From the NCBI GenBank assembly GCA_900550795.1, contig URTN01000005.1:1-13013 (forward strand): a stretch of DNA of 13,013 nt, written 5' to 3'. Positions 1 through 7,596 of the stretch are shown piece by piece (the first letter of the stretch is position 1; each line of letters opens with the position of its first letter). Source of the DNA: an uncultured Mollicutes bacterium. GTDB taxonomy: Bacteria > Bacillota_I > Bacilli_A > RFN20 > CAG-826. The notes under the pieces were generated by a model that did not search any database, was not told the DNA's origin, and saw nothing but the letters and a program-made list of their open reading frames with translations. Position numbers and translations under genes: made by a program.

Positions 1-15
1 GTCATCAAACTAGGC

Positions 16-960
16 CTAACTGAATAATACGATAGGTAATGTATATGATGTATTGAATTTTATTTGGTATTCAGTTTGTTCTAGATCTCCTCCATCTGTA
101 TTTAGAGTCAAAGTATAGGTATTCCCATCGTTCCATTTAGCGACTAAAGTTACATTAGAAGCAATATTCCATATGCCTTCGCTTTCAATTTTTTCTTCCT
201 CTCCGTTATACCAACCTATAAATCCGAATCCATATTTAGTAGGTTTAGGCAAAGTATATGGAGAACCAAATTTAACAGTACGACTCTCTGATAATAATTC
301 TCCTCCATTTGGATCAAAAGTTACGACATATCCATTCCCGTCATTCCATTTTGCATTTAAAACAAGATCGCCTGTAGTCCCCTCCGTAATTGAATCAACT
401 TTTAAGTTAGTTTCATCATCAAACCATCCTTCGAATCCATATCCGGTTTTGGTGGCGGGATATAAAGTTATATTGTCTTCAAAATTATATGAAGTAGGGT
501 TGCTTTCGTGATTAACCCCTCCATTTAAATTATAGGTAATATTGAATTGGAGTTTTTCTTGTTTATAAGTCGCGGTATAGACCTCGTCTTTAATAACTTC
601 GCTAATAGATGGGTCCCATCCATTAAATGTATAGGAATATCTATCATCATTAGGCTTAGTAGGGGCAGCCCCATCATAACTAGGGGTATCGCCTTTTTTC
701 ACATTTTCATCAACTTCAAGAATTGTTCCATCATGATTCTTCCAAGTAATCGTGTATGTCTCTTCTAGAATTGAAGTAGTTGTACTTGATTCTTTGCTTG
801 ATTCAGTTGATTCCTCGCTAGATGTAACTTTGGTTGATGTTTCCTTAGATGATTCTTCATTAGAAGAAGTTGTTGGTGAAGGTTTATTACAGCTAATGAC
901 TAGTAGAGATAATAAAGCCAGTAAGGGCATTGCCTTATAATTTAATCTATCTTGTCTCAT
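16..960 (-). CDS. Lipoprotein with InlB-type (Listeria-Bacteroides) repeats, stopping inside the fourth repeat
   Basis: The 314-residue product is a probable surface lipoprotein; its ligand is unknown. Residues 1-23 form a lipoprotein signal peptide: a basic start (MRQDRLNYK), a hydrophobic run and the lipobox VISC, with Cys24 as the expected lipidated residue. Residues 25-66 are a Ser/Thr/Glu-rich linker, typical of the span between membrane and outer domain. Beta-rich repeats follow at about 67-132 (the variant with GDTPSYDG and YTFNGWDP), 138-205 and 210-277. The last two have the usual NGG, then GYGFEGW or GFGFIGW, then AKWNDGN pattern. A fourth repeat starts at 281 (LNTDGGD) and reaches YTLP at 306-309, but ends after five unrelated residues at a TAG. 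The ATG start is supported by AAGGAGA at 965-971. Met11 is a less likely start because it would lose the charged signal-peptide region. The function is inferred from architecture; such repeats occur in bacterial adhesin-like surface proteins. The C-terminus is probably truncated. Confidence 0.85.
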   Translation of the reverse strand: MRQDRLNYKAMPLLALLSLLVISCNKPSPTTSSNEESSKETSTKVTSSEESTESSKESSTTTSILEETYTITWKNHDGTILEVDENVKKGDTPSYDGAAPTKPNDDRYSYTFNGWDPSISEVIKDEVYTATYKQEKLQFNITYNLNGGVNHESNPTSYNFEDNITLYPATKTGYGFEGWFDDETNLKVDSITEGTTGDLVLNAKWNDGNGYVVTFDPNGGELLSESRTVKFGSPYTLPKPTKYGFGFIGWYNGEEEKIESEGIWNIASNVTLVAKWNDGNTYTLTLNTDGGDLEQTEYQIKFNTSYTLPIVLFS

Positions 961-1211
961 ATTCTCTCCTTAAAAATAGGGATTTAACATTTACCTGAAT
1001 CTATATTCTTATAGAAGTTTTTTTGTCTCTATTTTTTCAATAACAATGGAGATCGAGGCACTTGTCTATTTTCTTATATCATAGGAAAAGAAAACGAAAA
1101 AGGTACTTTTAGGTACTAAAAACAAAACCCTAGAATTTATCGAAATAATATTTTTAACGAATGATAAACGTTGAAGAAGTGGACGTGATTTAAGAAGTAT
1201 TATCGTTAAGT
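961..1211. other. AT-rich intergenic spacer without a supported gene
   Basis: This stretch separates the lipoprotein start from the repeat block after the AlbA_2 gene. It must hold the lipoprotein promoter unless the gene is cotranscribed with the AlbA_2 gene, but I see no -35/-10 pair with good spacing. A TATAAG lies about 50 bases upstream of the ATG without a convincing -35. The heptamer AGGTACT occurs twice ten bases apart (1101-1107 and 1111-1117); too little to call an operator. No convincing terminator for the AlbA_2 gene is visible. Confidence 0.5.
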
Positions 1212-1252
1212 GTTCACCTGGAAAATCGATATCATGTTCACTAATGCTCACT
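1212..1252 (-). repeat. Second copy of the GTGAACA repeat block, downstream of the AlbA_2 gene
   Basis: On the minus strand three heptamers (GTGAACA-type, one of them AGTGAGC) lie at 1246-1252, 1236-1242 and 1212-1218, spaced 10 and 24 bases. The whole 41-base block matches 2731-2771 at 38 of 41 positions, in the same orientation, including the ATGATATCGATTTT segment between heptamers. Conservation of the sequence between heptamers suggests duplication of one DNA block more than convergent binding sites. The block starts about 20 bases past the AlbA_2 stop codon. Confidence 0.85.
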
Positions 1253-1272
1253 CGAGCTGGCTTTATTGCTTT

Positions 1273-2673
1273 CTATTTTTGGTTTTTATTCGAAGTTATG
1301 TATTTTATTTTTTTTGATTTAGAAGAAGAAGTAGCTTCTAAGGCACCAGATTCCAAAAGGGGTTTCAATATTTTAGTCGTGAAGTAGCTTCTACTTCTGA
1401 CCCCAACATAATTTTGAATTTCATCTCTAGAACGTGCCATATTATTGCAATATGACAATATGATATCGTCGTATTTGCTTGCTTTTGTTACTGCATTTTT
1501 ATTCTCACCAAGTAAATCATATAGTGTGATTAAGAAGTAATCGTGTTGATCGTTTAAAACTGGTTCTTTAAAATTTAACGCTTTATAAATTTTGTATATT
1601 TTTCTAAGTCCGCTGCCGCTTCTTTCCATTAAACCAGTAACTTCAAAACAAGCACAAATAACTTTGTTTCTTCTAACTGAGGGTATTGTATCTAGACTAT
1701 ATTCAGAAGGTTTTTTTGAAAGCAACCACTTGCCTGGTGAAGTGATTACAAGTCTATCTTTGAAAATGTCTATATCTATCTGTGTACCCTCGATTGAGTA
1801 ATCCCTGTGGGCTAGAGCATTAATTACCGCTTCTCTTAAGGCATCTTCGGGATATGAAAGTGTATCAAGTCTTGATCCATCGCTTTGCTTAATATAGCCG
1901 CTTCTGCTGTTTCTTTTGACGAAGGCCATTATGTTTGTAAACACATCGCATAGGCAGCCTTTGAACTCTTTTTTATCGATGACCTCGTCATCTCCTTTAT
2001 CGTATCCATTCCAAAGTCTGCATACAGTAAGCGTTTCATCGCTACTATAATTATCAGAGAACATTTTTAGACCTTCCGTTACTCTTTCGTCTTCGCCTAT
2101 TATTTCTTCGTTTATGAGCAATTTTTCGGTTGGCTTTTCTCCATCCTTCCTATATAGGGTGGCTAGATGCATGAATTTTGAGTAATTTTTTACTTCATAT
2201 TGTTCGTTTAATAATTGCTTGTCCATGCCATATTTTCTTTTGCCCATTGAAAGAATTTGGCTAATTGTTGCAGGAATGGTGGAACCATCTTCTCGCAAGT
2301 AAACTTTTTCATTGAAATCGCCAGATTTGAATATAACCATTTCATTTACATAACCGGTCCAAATGGAAAGAATATATTTTCCTTCTTTGCATGGGAAAAC
2401 AGAAAATGTTACTTGGACATGGGGAAAGATATATCTATTTATTGTTTTAAGAACGAGGAGTTTTGTTTTATCTACTTCATCTTTGCTTATTCCAACGATG
2501 TTCCCATCGTTAGAAACGCCGACAAATATGTATCCTCCATAAGTATTAGCATAGCCTACTAATGTTTTTGCCCATTTTTCAATCTTGTCAACGCTTGTTT
2601 CTAAATGGAGCTTGTATTCATATTCCCTGTTTTCGAAAAGGTCTGCGCCAATAAGTTTTTCTATTTCATCCAT
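1273..2673 (-). CDS. Schlafen/AlbA_2, ATP-binding and winged-helix protein (COG2865-like putative regulator)
   Basis: The 466-residue protein has three parts. Residues 14-135 match an AlbA_2 (Schlafen-type nucleic-acid-binding) domain, with the EYEYK motif near 17-21 and YANTYGG...GVSNDG at 41-57. Residues about 270-370 match the GHKL-type ATP-binding domain found in these proteins: an N-box REAVINALAHRDY at 280-292, and RSGSG at 351-355. Residues 400-460 resemble the usual C-terminal winged helix (RDEIQNYVGV, then ILKPLLESGAL). Proteins of this build are generally annotated as predicted transcriptional regulators; some Schlafen-domain proteins act in phage defence. The true function is unknown. 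The start chosen is the ATG at 2671-2673, because GGAGGAAG at 2678-2685 sits at the right distance; a GTG six codons upstream would put that site inside the gene. Repeat arrays flank both ends, suggesting autoregulation. The frame is intact from start to TAG stop. Confidence 0.88.
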   Translation of the reverse strand: MDEIEKLIGADLFENREYEYKLHLETSVDKIEKWAKTLVGYANTYGGYIFVGVSNDGNIVGISKDEVDKTKLLVLKTINRYIFPHVQVTFSVFPCKEGKYILSIWTGYVNEMVIFKSGDFNEKVYLREDGSTIPATISQILSMGKRKYGMDKQLLNEQYEVKNYSKFMHLATLYRKDGEKPTEKLLINEEIIGEDERVTEGLKMFSDNYSSDETLTVCRLWNGYDKGDDEVIDKKEFKGCLCDVFTNIMAFVKRNSRSGYIKQSDGSRLDTLSYPEDALREAVINALAHRDYSIEGTQIDIDIFKDRLVITSPGKWLLSKKPSEYSLDTIPSVRRNKVICACFEVTGLMERSGSGLRKIYKIYKALNFKEPVLNDQHDYFLITLYDLLGENKNAVTKASKYDDIILSYCNNMARSRDEIQNYVGVRSRSYFTTKILKPLLESGALEATSSSKSKKIKYITSNKNQK

Positions 2674-2677
2674 ATTT

Positions 2678-2685
2678 CTTCCTCC
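2678..2685 (-). promoter_or_regulatory. Ribosome-binding site that fixes the AlbA_2 start
   Basis: GGAGGAAG on the minus strand ends four bases before the ATG at 2673. The open frame extends six codons further to a GTG, but that GTG has no Shine-Dalgarno sequence and would translate this site (as Gly-Gly-Arg). The ATG is therefore the likely start. Confidence 0.8.
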
Positions 2686-2694
2686 ACACACTGT

Positions 2695-2724
2695 ATTTTA
2701 CATCATGTTCACTTAAAAAAACAA
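2695..2724 (-). promoter_or_regulatory. Probable promoter of the AlbA_2 gene with an embedded repeat
   Basis: On the minus strand, TTGTTT (2719-2724) and TAAAAT (2695-2700) are 18 bases apart, a plausible SigA-type promoter. It would give a leader of about 15 bases before the ATG. One GTGAACA heptamer (2707-2713) lies within the spacer and another (2731-2737) lies just upstream of the -35, so a protein bound there would be expected to block polymerase. The promoter call is by eye and the -35 is a partial match. Confidence 0.5.
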
Positions 2725-2786
2725 CATCATGTTCACTTGAAAAATCGATATCATGTTCACTAATGTTCACTAGTGCTCACTGAACA
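2707..2786 (-). repeat. Phased array of five GTGAACA-type repeats upstream of the AlbA_2 gene
   Basis: Read on the minus strand, AGTGAAC/AGTGAGC heptamers occupy 2775-2781, 2765-2771, 2755-2761, 2731-2737 and 2707-2713. Their spacings are 10, 10, 24 and 24 bases. All are direct repeats. The outermost also forms an imperfect 13-base palindrome with TGAACA (plus strand TGCTCACTGAACA, 2774-2786). Ten-base spacing puts neighbouring sites on one face of the helix. The array overlaps the proposed promoter, so the likeliest role is an operator for the encoded winged-helix protein. An iteron or recombination role is a weaker alternative. Confidence 0.85.
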
Positions 2787-2947
2787 TTAATTTAAGACCT
2801 TTAAAGCATGATAAAAACCACTTTCATAATGATTAAAGAAGCGTTGTGGTGCGCAAGAAATGTGAAGATCGAGTCTTTGCTCACCAGTTTGTCTTTTTCG
2901 CCATATAAGACACATGTTTTCTCATTCCGATTATCTCCTAACTCACT
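2787..2947. other. Unassigned sequence between the RhuM remnant and the repeat array
   Basis: The second frame of the RhuM remnant stays open to a stop at 2801-2803, but its residues (YGEKDKLVSKDSIF and onward) match nothing I recognise. It may be a fused fragment of another gene or out-of-frame decay. No promoter, terminator or RNA gene is apparent. Confidence 0.4.
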
Positions 2948-3179
2948 GAATGAATTAGCAATTACATAAATAGGTTTTTGAGATTTCAAATGATATCGAA
3001 GAGATATAGTCGAATCCAAACTATAGAAAGATACCGGTTTTTGAATTTGTAATGTGCAAAAAATGCACGTTGCTTTTTTCGTCCAATTCTTTTTCAACGA
3101 AAAAGTGTTTTATGTGTCTTGAAATTACGCTTCTATCTCTATCAAGCATTAATGACATTTGTTCTTTTGAAAGCTAAAC
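2948..3179 (-). pseudogene. Remnant of a RhuM-family gene
   Basis: Two reading frames together rebuild the core of a RhuM (virulence RhuM family) protein. The first runs from 3173 down to about 3043 and reads LSKEQMSLMLDRDRSVISRH, then HIKHFFVEKELDEKSNV, the usual helix-turn-helix part with SVISRHI and ELDEKS. The second, one base out of frame, runs from 3040 to 2948 and reads KPVSFYSLD, then ISLRYHLKSQ and a degraded IANSF, matching the family's FYNLDxIISVGYRVKSQ and WANS motifs. The frameshift lies near 3036-3044. Upstream, TAG codons sit at 3174-3176 and 3180-3182; the first falls where the family has the Trp of VWLS, so it looks like a TGG to TAG change. The N-terminus is degraded, and the frame after 2948 does not resemble RhuM. 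The family is known near pathogenicity islands and toxin-like loci, with unclear function. The remnant shows past accessory gene content here. Assignment is from motif memory. Confidence 0.65.
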
Positions 3180-3182
3180 CTA

Positions 3183-3341
3183 GTGAAGAAGAATTATTAT
3201 GATTGCGTTTGCAGTAGGGCGAGTAAACACTTTTGGGATACTGGTATTTAGGATTGATAGCATCCATACCGAAGGAATGAATTCAAAAATGGATACCCAA
3301 TTTTAAGCTTTGCTTCAGAAAATATTAAAACCATGAAAAAC
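3183..3341. other. Spacer between the candidate RNA terminator and the RhuM remnant
   Basis: On the minus strand this would hold the promoter and N-terminal codons of the former RhuM gene. A short stretch reading AIIII is just possibly its degraded start. A 41-codon open frame exists here but has no ribosome-binding site and no recognisable product. I see nothing else to annotate. Confidence 0.4.
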
Positions 3342-3478
3342 GAAAAAAGCTAAGAGTCGCCAACAATCTCTTAGCTAGTATTTTTATAGGAATGAACCGA
3401 TGGATCTCAAGAAAACAGTTTAACTGTAAGAGTTTTTGCGAGGTCGAGTTTTCCGCCTCAATGGTTAACCATCGATTC
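3342..3478 (-). ncRNA. Candidate small structured RNA of unknown family
   Basis: A promoter-like element (3485-3512) and a strong terminator (3348-3376) bracket about 135 bases with no credible open frame. From the expected start near 3478, the 5' end GAATCGATGG can pair with CCATCGGTTC downstream. The full inverted repeat is 3469-3480 with 3392-3403, 11 of 12 matching plus one G-U. Inside are ACAGTTTAACTGT and ATGGTTAACCAT palindromes and a possible GAGG/CCTC hairpin. GUUAA and UUAAC in different loops could form a pseudoknot. It does not match the conserved motifs I remember for 6S, SRP, tmRNA or common riboswitches. The RNA call rests on layout and pairing only. Confidence 0.42.
3348..3376 (-). 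terminator. Rho-independent terminator ending the candidate small RNA
   Basis: A perfect 9-base-pair stem (AGCTAAGAG at 3348-3356 with CTCTTAGCT at 3368-3376) closes an 11-base loop. On the minus strand it runs straight into a T tract (TTTTTT then CGTTTTT). The plus-strand side has a weaker T-rich tail (AGTATTTTTAT), so it may work both ways, but no plus-strand gene needs it. It is too far from rpoC, and behind another terminator, to be that operon's main end. Confidence 0.8.
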
Positions 3479-3484
3479 ATCATC

Positions 3485-3512
3485 ATTATAATAACGTCTA
3501 TAAAAAAACCAA
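3485..3512 (-). promoter_or_regulatory. Probable promoter of the candidate small RNA, overlapping the rpoC terminator
   Basis: On the minus strand a perfect TATAAT (3485-3490) lies 16 bases after TTGGTT (3507-3512). That -35-like hexamer is built from the descending arm and T tract of the operon terminator, so the DNA that stops rpoC transcription may also start the next transcript. The -35 matches consensus only in TTG. Confidence 0.45.
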
Positions 3513-3537
3513 GAAGATTGTTGTTTTCCTTGGTTTT
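3505..3537 (-). terminator. Rho-independent terminator of the rplJL-rpoBC operon
   Basis: The minus-strand transcript forms AAAACCAAG paired with CTTGGTTTT (9 base pairs, 15-base loop) followed by a run of seven T, four of which are also in the stem. It lies about 50 bases past the rpoC stop. Typical ribosomal genes that often follow rpoC (rpsL, rpsG, fusA) are absent here, so this is the likely operon end. Confidence 0.8.
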
Positions 3538-3548
3538 ATCATATGAAA

Positions 3549-3577
3549 AGCCCCGCGCCTATATAAGGTTCGGGGCT
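3549..3577 (-). terminator. GC-rich hairpin directly after rpoC
   Basis: AGCCCCG (minus strand, from 3577) pairs with CGGGGCT, with a further CCT/AGG pairing inside the 15-base loop. It starts ten bases after the rpoC stop. Only TTTTC follows, so it is a weak terminator alone. It may act as the first of a tandem pair or protect the 3' end of rpoC mRNA from exonucleases. Confidence 0.6.
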
Positions 3578-3586
3578 AGGAATTTA

Positions 3587-6500
3587 TTAGTCTTCTAAGT
3601 CGTTACGATCGTGCTTTTCGATGTATTGGGCTTTGACTTTCTTCATGGCGGAAGCGACTGAGAAGTCTTCTAGGGCCTCTTCTTCTTCCTGCTCACTTCT
3701 TAAGCCAGTTCCGGCTGGAATTAGCTTACCAGTGATGACATTTTCCTTTAAGCCATGGAGGTTATCGATTTTAGCCTTGATAGCAGCATCGGTAAGGACA
3801 CGGGTTGTTTCTTGGAAGGAAGCGGCAGAGAGGAATGAATCGGTCTCAAGAGCGGCTTTGGTAATACCAAGAACAAGTGACTTACAAACGGCTGGGCGCT
3901 TGCCTTCGAGCAAGACCTTTTCGTTTTCTTCGGTGAATTTATCAAGCGATACCCTGGTGCCAGGAAGCATTGAGGTATCTCCACCATCGATAATTACTAC
4001 CTTGCGGAGCATTTGTCTAATGATGATTTCAAGGTGCTTACAATCGATTCCGATACCCTGGGCACTATAAACCTTTTGGATTTCCTTGATTAAGTAGATT
4101 TCTAGCTTGGAGACATCTGCTACTTCAAGTAAGGTCTTTGGATTTATGGCACCATCAGTAATCTTTCCACCATTTTCGACATGGTCGCCAACAGCAACAC
4201 GGAGTCTAGCTCCATATGGGGTTGGGTATTCTTTGGATTCAAGATCATTAGTAACGGTGACGATATATCTTTCGGCATTCTTTTCATCAGTCTTGATGGA
4301 AGAAACCGTTCCATCGATTTCGCTAATGCAAGCTTCGCCTTTTGGATTCCTGGCTTCGACAAGTTCCTGAACACGAGGTAAACCTTGTGTAATATCAGTA
4401 CCAGCCATACCGCCAGTATGGAAGACTCGCATCGTAAGCTGGGTACCTGGTTCACCAATTGACTGGGCGGCCATAATACCAACAGCTTCGCCCTTCTCAA
4501 CTAATTTACCAGTAGCCCTATTAAGGCCATAGCAATGACGGCAGACACCATTTTTGGTTTGGCAGGTGAAGACGCTTCTGATTTCGACTTCAGTGATGCC
4601 TTCTTTTTCTACCCTATCGGCTTGGTCTTCGCTAATCAAGGTATTTGCAGGAATGATTATTTCTCCAGTAGATGGGGAGATAACATCATGCATAGAGAAC
4701 CTACCGACTAGACGATCCTTTAATTTAAGGATGACAGTGTTACGGCTTGTATCTCTAATTTCCCTGACTTTGAAGCCATGGTCGCAATGGCAATCTTCTT
4801 CTCTAACGATAACGTCTTGAGAAACATCGACTAGACGTCTAGTCAAATAACCAGAGTCAGCAGTCTTTAAGGCAGTATCGGCAGAACCTTTTCTTGCACC
4901 GTGAGTGTTAATGAAGAACTCGGAGACCTTCATACCTTCACGGTAAGAAGAAACGATTGGAAGTTCGATTTCTTCGTTCTTTGGGTTAGCGACAAGGCCT
5001 TTCATACCAATTAACTGTTTGAAGTTATCAACAGATCCACGGGAACCAGAATCAGCCATGATAACTAGAGGGTTCCTCTTGTTTTGGCTCATCTGGAGTT
5101 GGACTAGTCCAGCAACATCTTTAGTTATGGCATTCCAAACATCGACAATCTTCTTGTGACGTTCTTCCTTGGTCAAGTAGCCTTTCCTATAGAAATTTTC
5201 AATCTTGTCGACTTGGGCATTACCCTTTTCGACAAGTTCTTGCTTACCGTTGACGTCGTTAATATCAGAAATAGCGACGGTAACGGCAGAAATCATGGAA
5301 TATTTGAAGCCTTGGTCTTTAATCTTATCAAGAACGGCGCTAGTCTTGCTAGTTCCATATTGACGGAAGATCATGTCAATAAGAGGTCCAAGTTGCTTCT
5401 TACCAATAGCAGACTTCAATGGAAGAGTTGCAATATATTCGGCAACTGGGTTCTCGACTTCATCAAATCTCTTTCCTAAAGCATTCTTTAGATCTTCGCT
5501 AGAGACGAACCAGGATTTCATTTCCTCTAAGGAAGTCCCTGGCTTATCGTTAATATACCTAAAGTCATCTGGGAAGACTTCGTTGAAGATAACTTTACCA
5601 ACGGAGGTAATCAAATATTTATGCATTACTCCTTCTGGGATACCAGTTCCTTCATCTTTATGGATGGCAGAAGCTGGGATAGCGATACGGTTATGGAGCG
5701 AGACGACCCCATTTGCATAGGCCATCTGGACTTCATTGACAGAATGGAAGACTTTTCCTTCTGCTTCTTTATATCTCTTGTTGTCTTCAATCATCTTCCT
5801 AAGTTCGCTATGTTCATCAATAGCGACATTAGTGGATTCTTCGACATTGAGTTTGGCAGTCAATTCATCGATACGGGCTTGGAAATCCTCTCTAGATTCT
5901 TCAGTTGTTAAGTGGAAGTTACCAAGAATCATATCCTGTCCAGGAATGACGATAGCTTTACCGTCTTTTGGACCAAGGATGTTATTAGAGGCAAGCATCA
6001 ATTCGATAGCTTCTTGCTGGGCGGCCTTACCTAGTGGTACGTGGACAGCCATCTGGTCGCCATCAAAGTCAGCATTGAATCCAGGACATACTAATGGGTG
6101 AAGTCTAATTGCCCTACCATCGACTAGCTTTGGTTGGAAAGCCTGGATGGAAAGTCTATGCAATGTAGGTGCACGGTTTAATAGTACTGGGTGGTCAGAG
6201 ATAATCTTTTCGACGATATCGAAGACGATTGGATCATATCTATCGATGATCTTGTCAGCTGCTTTATGGGCAGAGACATATTTTTCCTTAATAAGGATAG
6301 CGGCAATAAATGGACGCAATAATTGGACAGCCATTTCACGTGGCAATCCGCATTGATACATCTTTAGATCTGGTCCGACAGCAATAACTGAACGACCGGA
6401 ATAGTCAACACGCTTACCGAGTAAGTTTTGCCTAAAGCGGCCTGGCTTACCTTTAAGTCCGGCAGATAAGGATTTTAATGGACGTCCATTTGGACCAGTG

Positions 6501-7576
6501 ACGGCTTTTGAACGTCTTCCATTATCAATAAGGGCATCAACAGCTTCCTGTAACATACGCTTCTCGTTCATCAAGATGACATATGGGGCAGACATATCGA
6601 TTAAGCGGCGTAAACGTGAATTTCTAGAAATGACACGTCTATATAAATCATTTAAGTCACTAGCGGCAAAACGTCCACCATCTAGTTGGAGCATTGGACG
6701 TAAATCCGGTGGAATGACTGGAATTACATCTAGAACCATCCATTCTGGCTTTTGCTTGGAATCGCGGAAAGCAGAGATGACTTCTAGTCTTTTGGCTAAT
6801 TTAACTCTTTTTTGTCCACTAGAAGAATGGATTTCGGCAGAAATTGCTTCGAATTCCTTGTCCAAATCTACTTCGTGGAGAAGTCTTTTAATAGCTTCTG
6901 CACCTTCGCCGAATTCGGCTTTGGTGTATTTAGAGATAAAGGCAGATGTCGTGAAGAAGTCGAAAGTCTCATATGGATTTTGCATCTTGCTAATGAGTTC
7001 GTCAGCCTTAAGGGCATCAGTGCTATTTGGATCAATTAATCCAGCGCTCTTGATGTCATTGATGGCATCGACAAATTCGACTCTAGCGGCAGTTTCGTTA
7101 AGGTAATCCTTATATTTCAATATATTGGAAGTACCTGGATCTAATACGACGTGAGCGGCAAAGTAGATGATATCTTCTAATTGCTTTGGTGGAATATCTA
7201 ATACGAGTCCCATTCTAGAAGGAATGGATTTTAGATACCAGATATGGGAACATGGGGAAACTAGTTCGATATGTCCCATTCTTTCACGCCTGAATTCCTT
7301 GGAAATGACCTCGACACCGCACTTTTCGCAGGTGATGCCTTGGTAACGGATCTTCTTATATTTTCCGCAATGGCATTCATAATCCTTGGCTGGACCAAAG
7401 ATCTTTTCGCAGAATAAGCCACCCATTTCTGGTTTTTGGGAACGATAGTTGATGGTTTCGGCTTTGGTTACTTCACCATGACTCCAGCTACGGATTGTTT
7501 CAGGAGAAGCAAGCCCGACTTGGACGGAGGCCAAATCGTTAATGTCAAAGTATTCTTTTTTGTTTTCGTTTTCCAT
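3587..7576 (-). CDS. rpoC: DNA-directed RNA polymerase subunit beta' (RpoC)
   Basis: This is the largest polymerase subunit, holding half of the active site. The 1329-residue protein starts with the usual [16 protein letters not shown] region. A first zinc site follows with Cys68, Cys70, Cys83 and Cys86. The catalytic motif NADFDGD is at 501-507, with Asp503, Asp505 and Asp507 binding magnesium. A second zinc site uses Cys929 (or 931), Cys1005, Cys1012 and Cys1015. Bridge helix and trigger-loop sequences are intact: [18 protein letters not shown] at 1033-1050, then [29 protein letters not shown]. Length is somewhat above that of B. subtilis and within the range of Mollicutes-like lineages. 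It begins 20 bases after rpoB with a GGAGG site, so the two are cotranscribed in balance. It is followed by tandem hairpins. No frameshift or missing key residue is seen. Confidence 0.98.
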   Translation of the reverse strand: MENENKKEYFDINDLASVQVGLASPETIRSWSHGEVTKAETINYRSQKPEMGGLFCEKIFGPAKDYECHCGKYKKIRYQGITCEKCGVEVISKEFRRERMGHIELVSPCSHIWYLKSIPSRMGLVLDIPPKQLEDIIYFAAHVVLDPGTSNILKYKDYLNETAARVEFVDAINDIKSAGLIDPNSTDALKADELISKMQNPYETFDFFTTSAFISKYTKAEFGEGAEAIKRLLHEVDLDKEFEAISAEIHSSSGQKRVKLAKRLEVISAFRDSKQKPEWMVLDVIPVIPPDLRPMLQLDGGRFAASDLNDLYRRVISRNSRLRRLIDMSAPYVILMNEKRMLQEAVDALIDNGRRSKAVTGPNGRPLKSLSAGLKGKPGRFRQNLLGKRVDYSGRSVIAVGPDLKMYQCGLPREMAVQLLRPFIAAILIKEKYVSAHKAADKIIDRYDPIVFDIVEKIISDHPVLLNRAPTLHRLSIQAFQPKLVDGRAIRLHPLVCPGFNADFDGDQMAVHVPLGKAAQQEAIELMLASNNILGPKDGKAIVIPGQDMILGNFHLTTEESREDFQARIDELTAKLNVEESTNVAIDEHSELRKMIEDNKRYKEAEGKVFHSVNEVQMAYANGVVSLHNRIAIPASAIHKDEGTGIPEGVMHKYLITSVGKVIFNEVFPDDFRYINDKPGTSLEEMKSWFVSSEDLKNALGKRFDEVENPVAEYIATLPLKSAIGKKQLGPLIDMIFRQYGTSKTSAVLDKIKDQGFKYSMISAVTVAISDINDVNGKQELVEKGNAQVDKIENFYRKGYLTKEERHKKIVDVWNAITKDVAGLVQLQMSQNKRNPLVIMADSGSRGSVDNFKQLIGMKGLVANPKNEEIELPIVSSYREGMKVSEFFINTHGARKGSADTALKTADSGYLTRRLVDVSQDVIVREEDCHCDHGFKVREIRDTSRNTVILKLKDRLVGRFSMHDVISPSTGEIIIPANTLISEDQADRVEKEGITEVEIRSVFTCQTKNGVCRHCYGLNRATGKLVEKGEAVGIMAAQSIGEPGTQLTMRVFHTGGMAGTDITQGLPRVQELVEARNPKGEACISEIDGTVSSIKTDEKNAERYIVTVTNDLESKEYPTPYGARLRVAVGDHVENGGKITDGAINPKTLLEVADVSKLEIYLIKEIQKVYSAQGIGIDCKHLEIIIRQMLRKVVIIDGGDTSMLPGTRVSLDKFTEENEKVLLEGKRPAVCKSLVLGITKAALETDSFLSAASFQETTRVLTDAAIKAKIDNLHGLKENVITGKLIPAGTGLRSEQEEEEALEDFSVASAMKKVKAQYIEKHDRNDLED

Positions 7577-7596
7577 TTTCGTTTTTCCTCCATTAA

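Noticed and set aside
1101..1117. Two AGGTACT heptamers ten bases apart as a second operator
   Set aside because: Two short copies in AT-rich spacer, with no promoter placed around them, are not enough to support a site.
1066..1251. 61-codon minus-strand open frame starting MSISEHDIDF
   Set aside because: Its first codons are the repeat block read as protein (SEHD, GEH from AGTGAACATGAT, GGTGAACA). It has no ribosome-binding site and no recognisable domain.
2689..2691. GTG as start of the AlbA_2 gene
   Set aside because: It would put the GGAGGAAG ribosome-binding site inside the gene; the ATG at 2671-2673 is correctly spaced from that site.
1212..2771. Insertion sequence or transposon ends
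   Set aside because: The blocks are direct and not inverted, there is no transposase or target duplication, and the enclosed gene is a regulator-like protein.
2707..2781. CRISPR-like array
   Set aside because: Repeats are only seven bases, spacings are 24 and 10, and the intervening bases are themselves similar; no cas genes are present.
2801..3097. 98-codon minus-strand open frame as an intact gene
   Set aside because: Its start lies in the middle of the RhuM-like region and out of frame with the upstream half. It is better read as part of a pseudogene.
3392..3598. 68-codon plus-strand open frame after rpoC
   Set aside because: It runs through the inverted repeats and both rpoC terminators, has no ribosome-binding site, and its product looks like translated non-coding sequence.
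6498..7106. 202-codon plus-strand open frame, and other plus-strand frames such as 3621-4070, inside rpoC and rpoB
   Set aside because: They are antisense shadows of strongly conserved coding sequence, with no ribosome-binding sites, domains or promoters.
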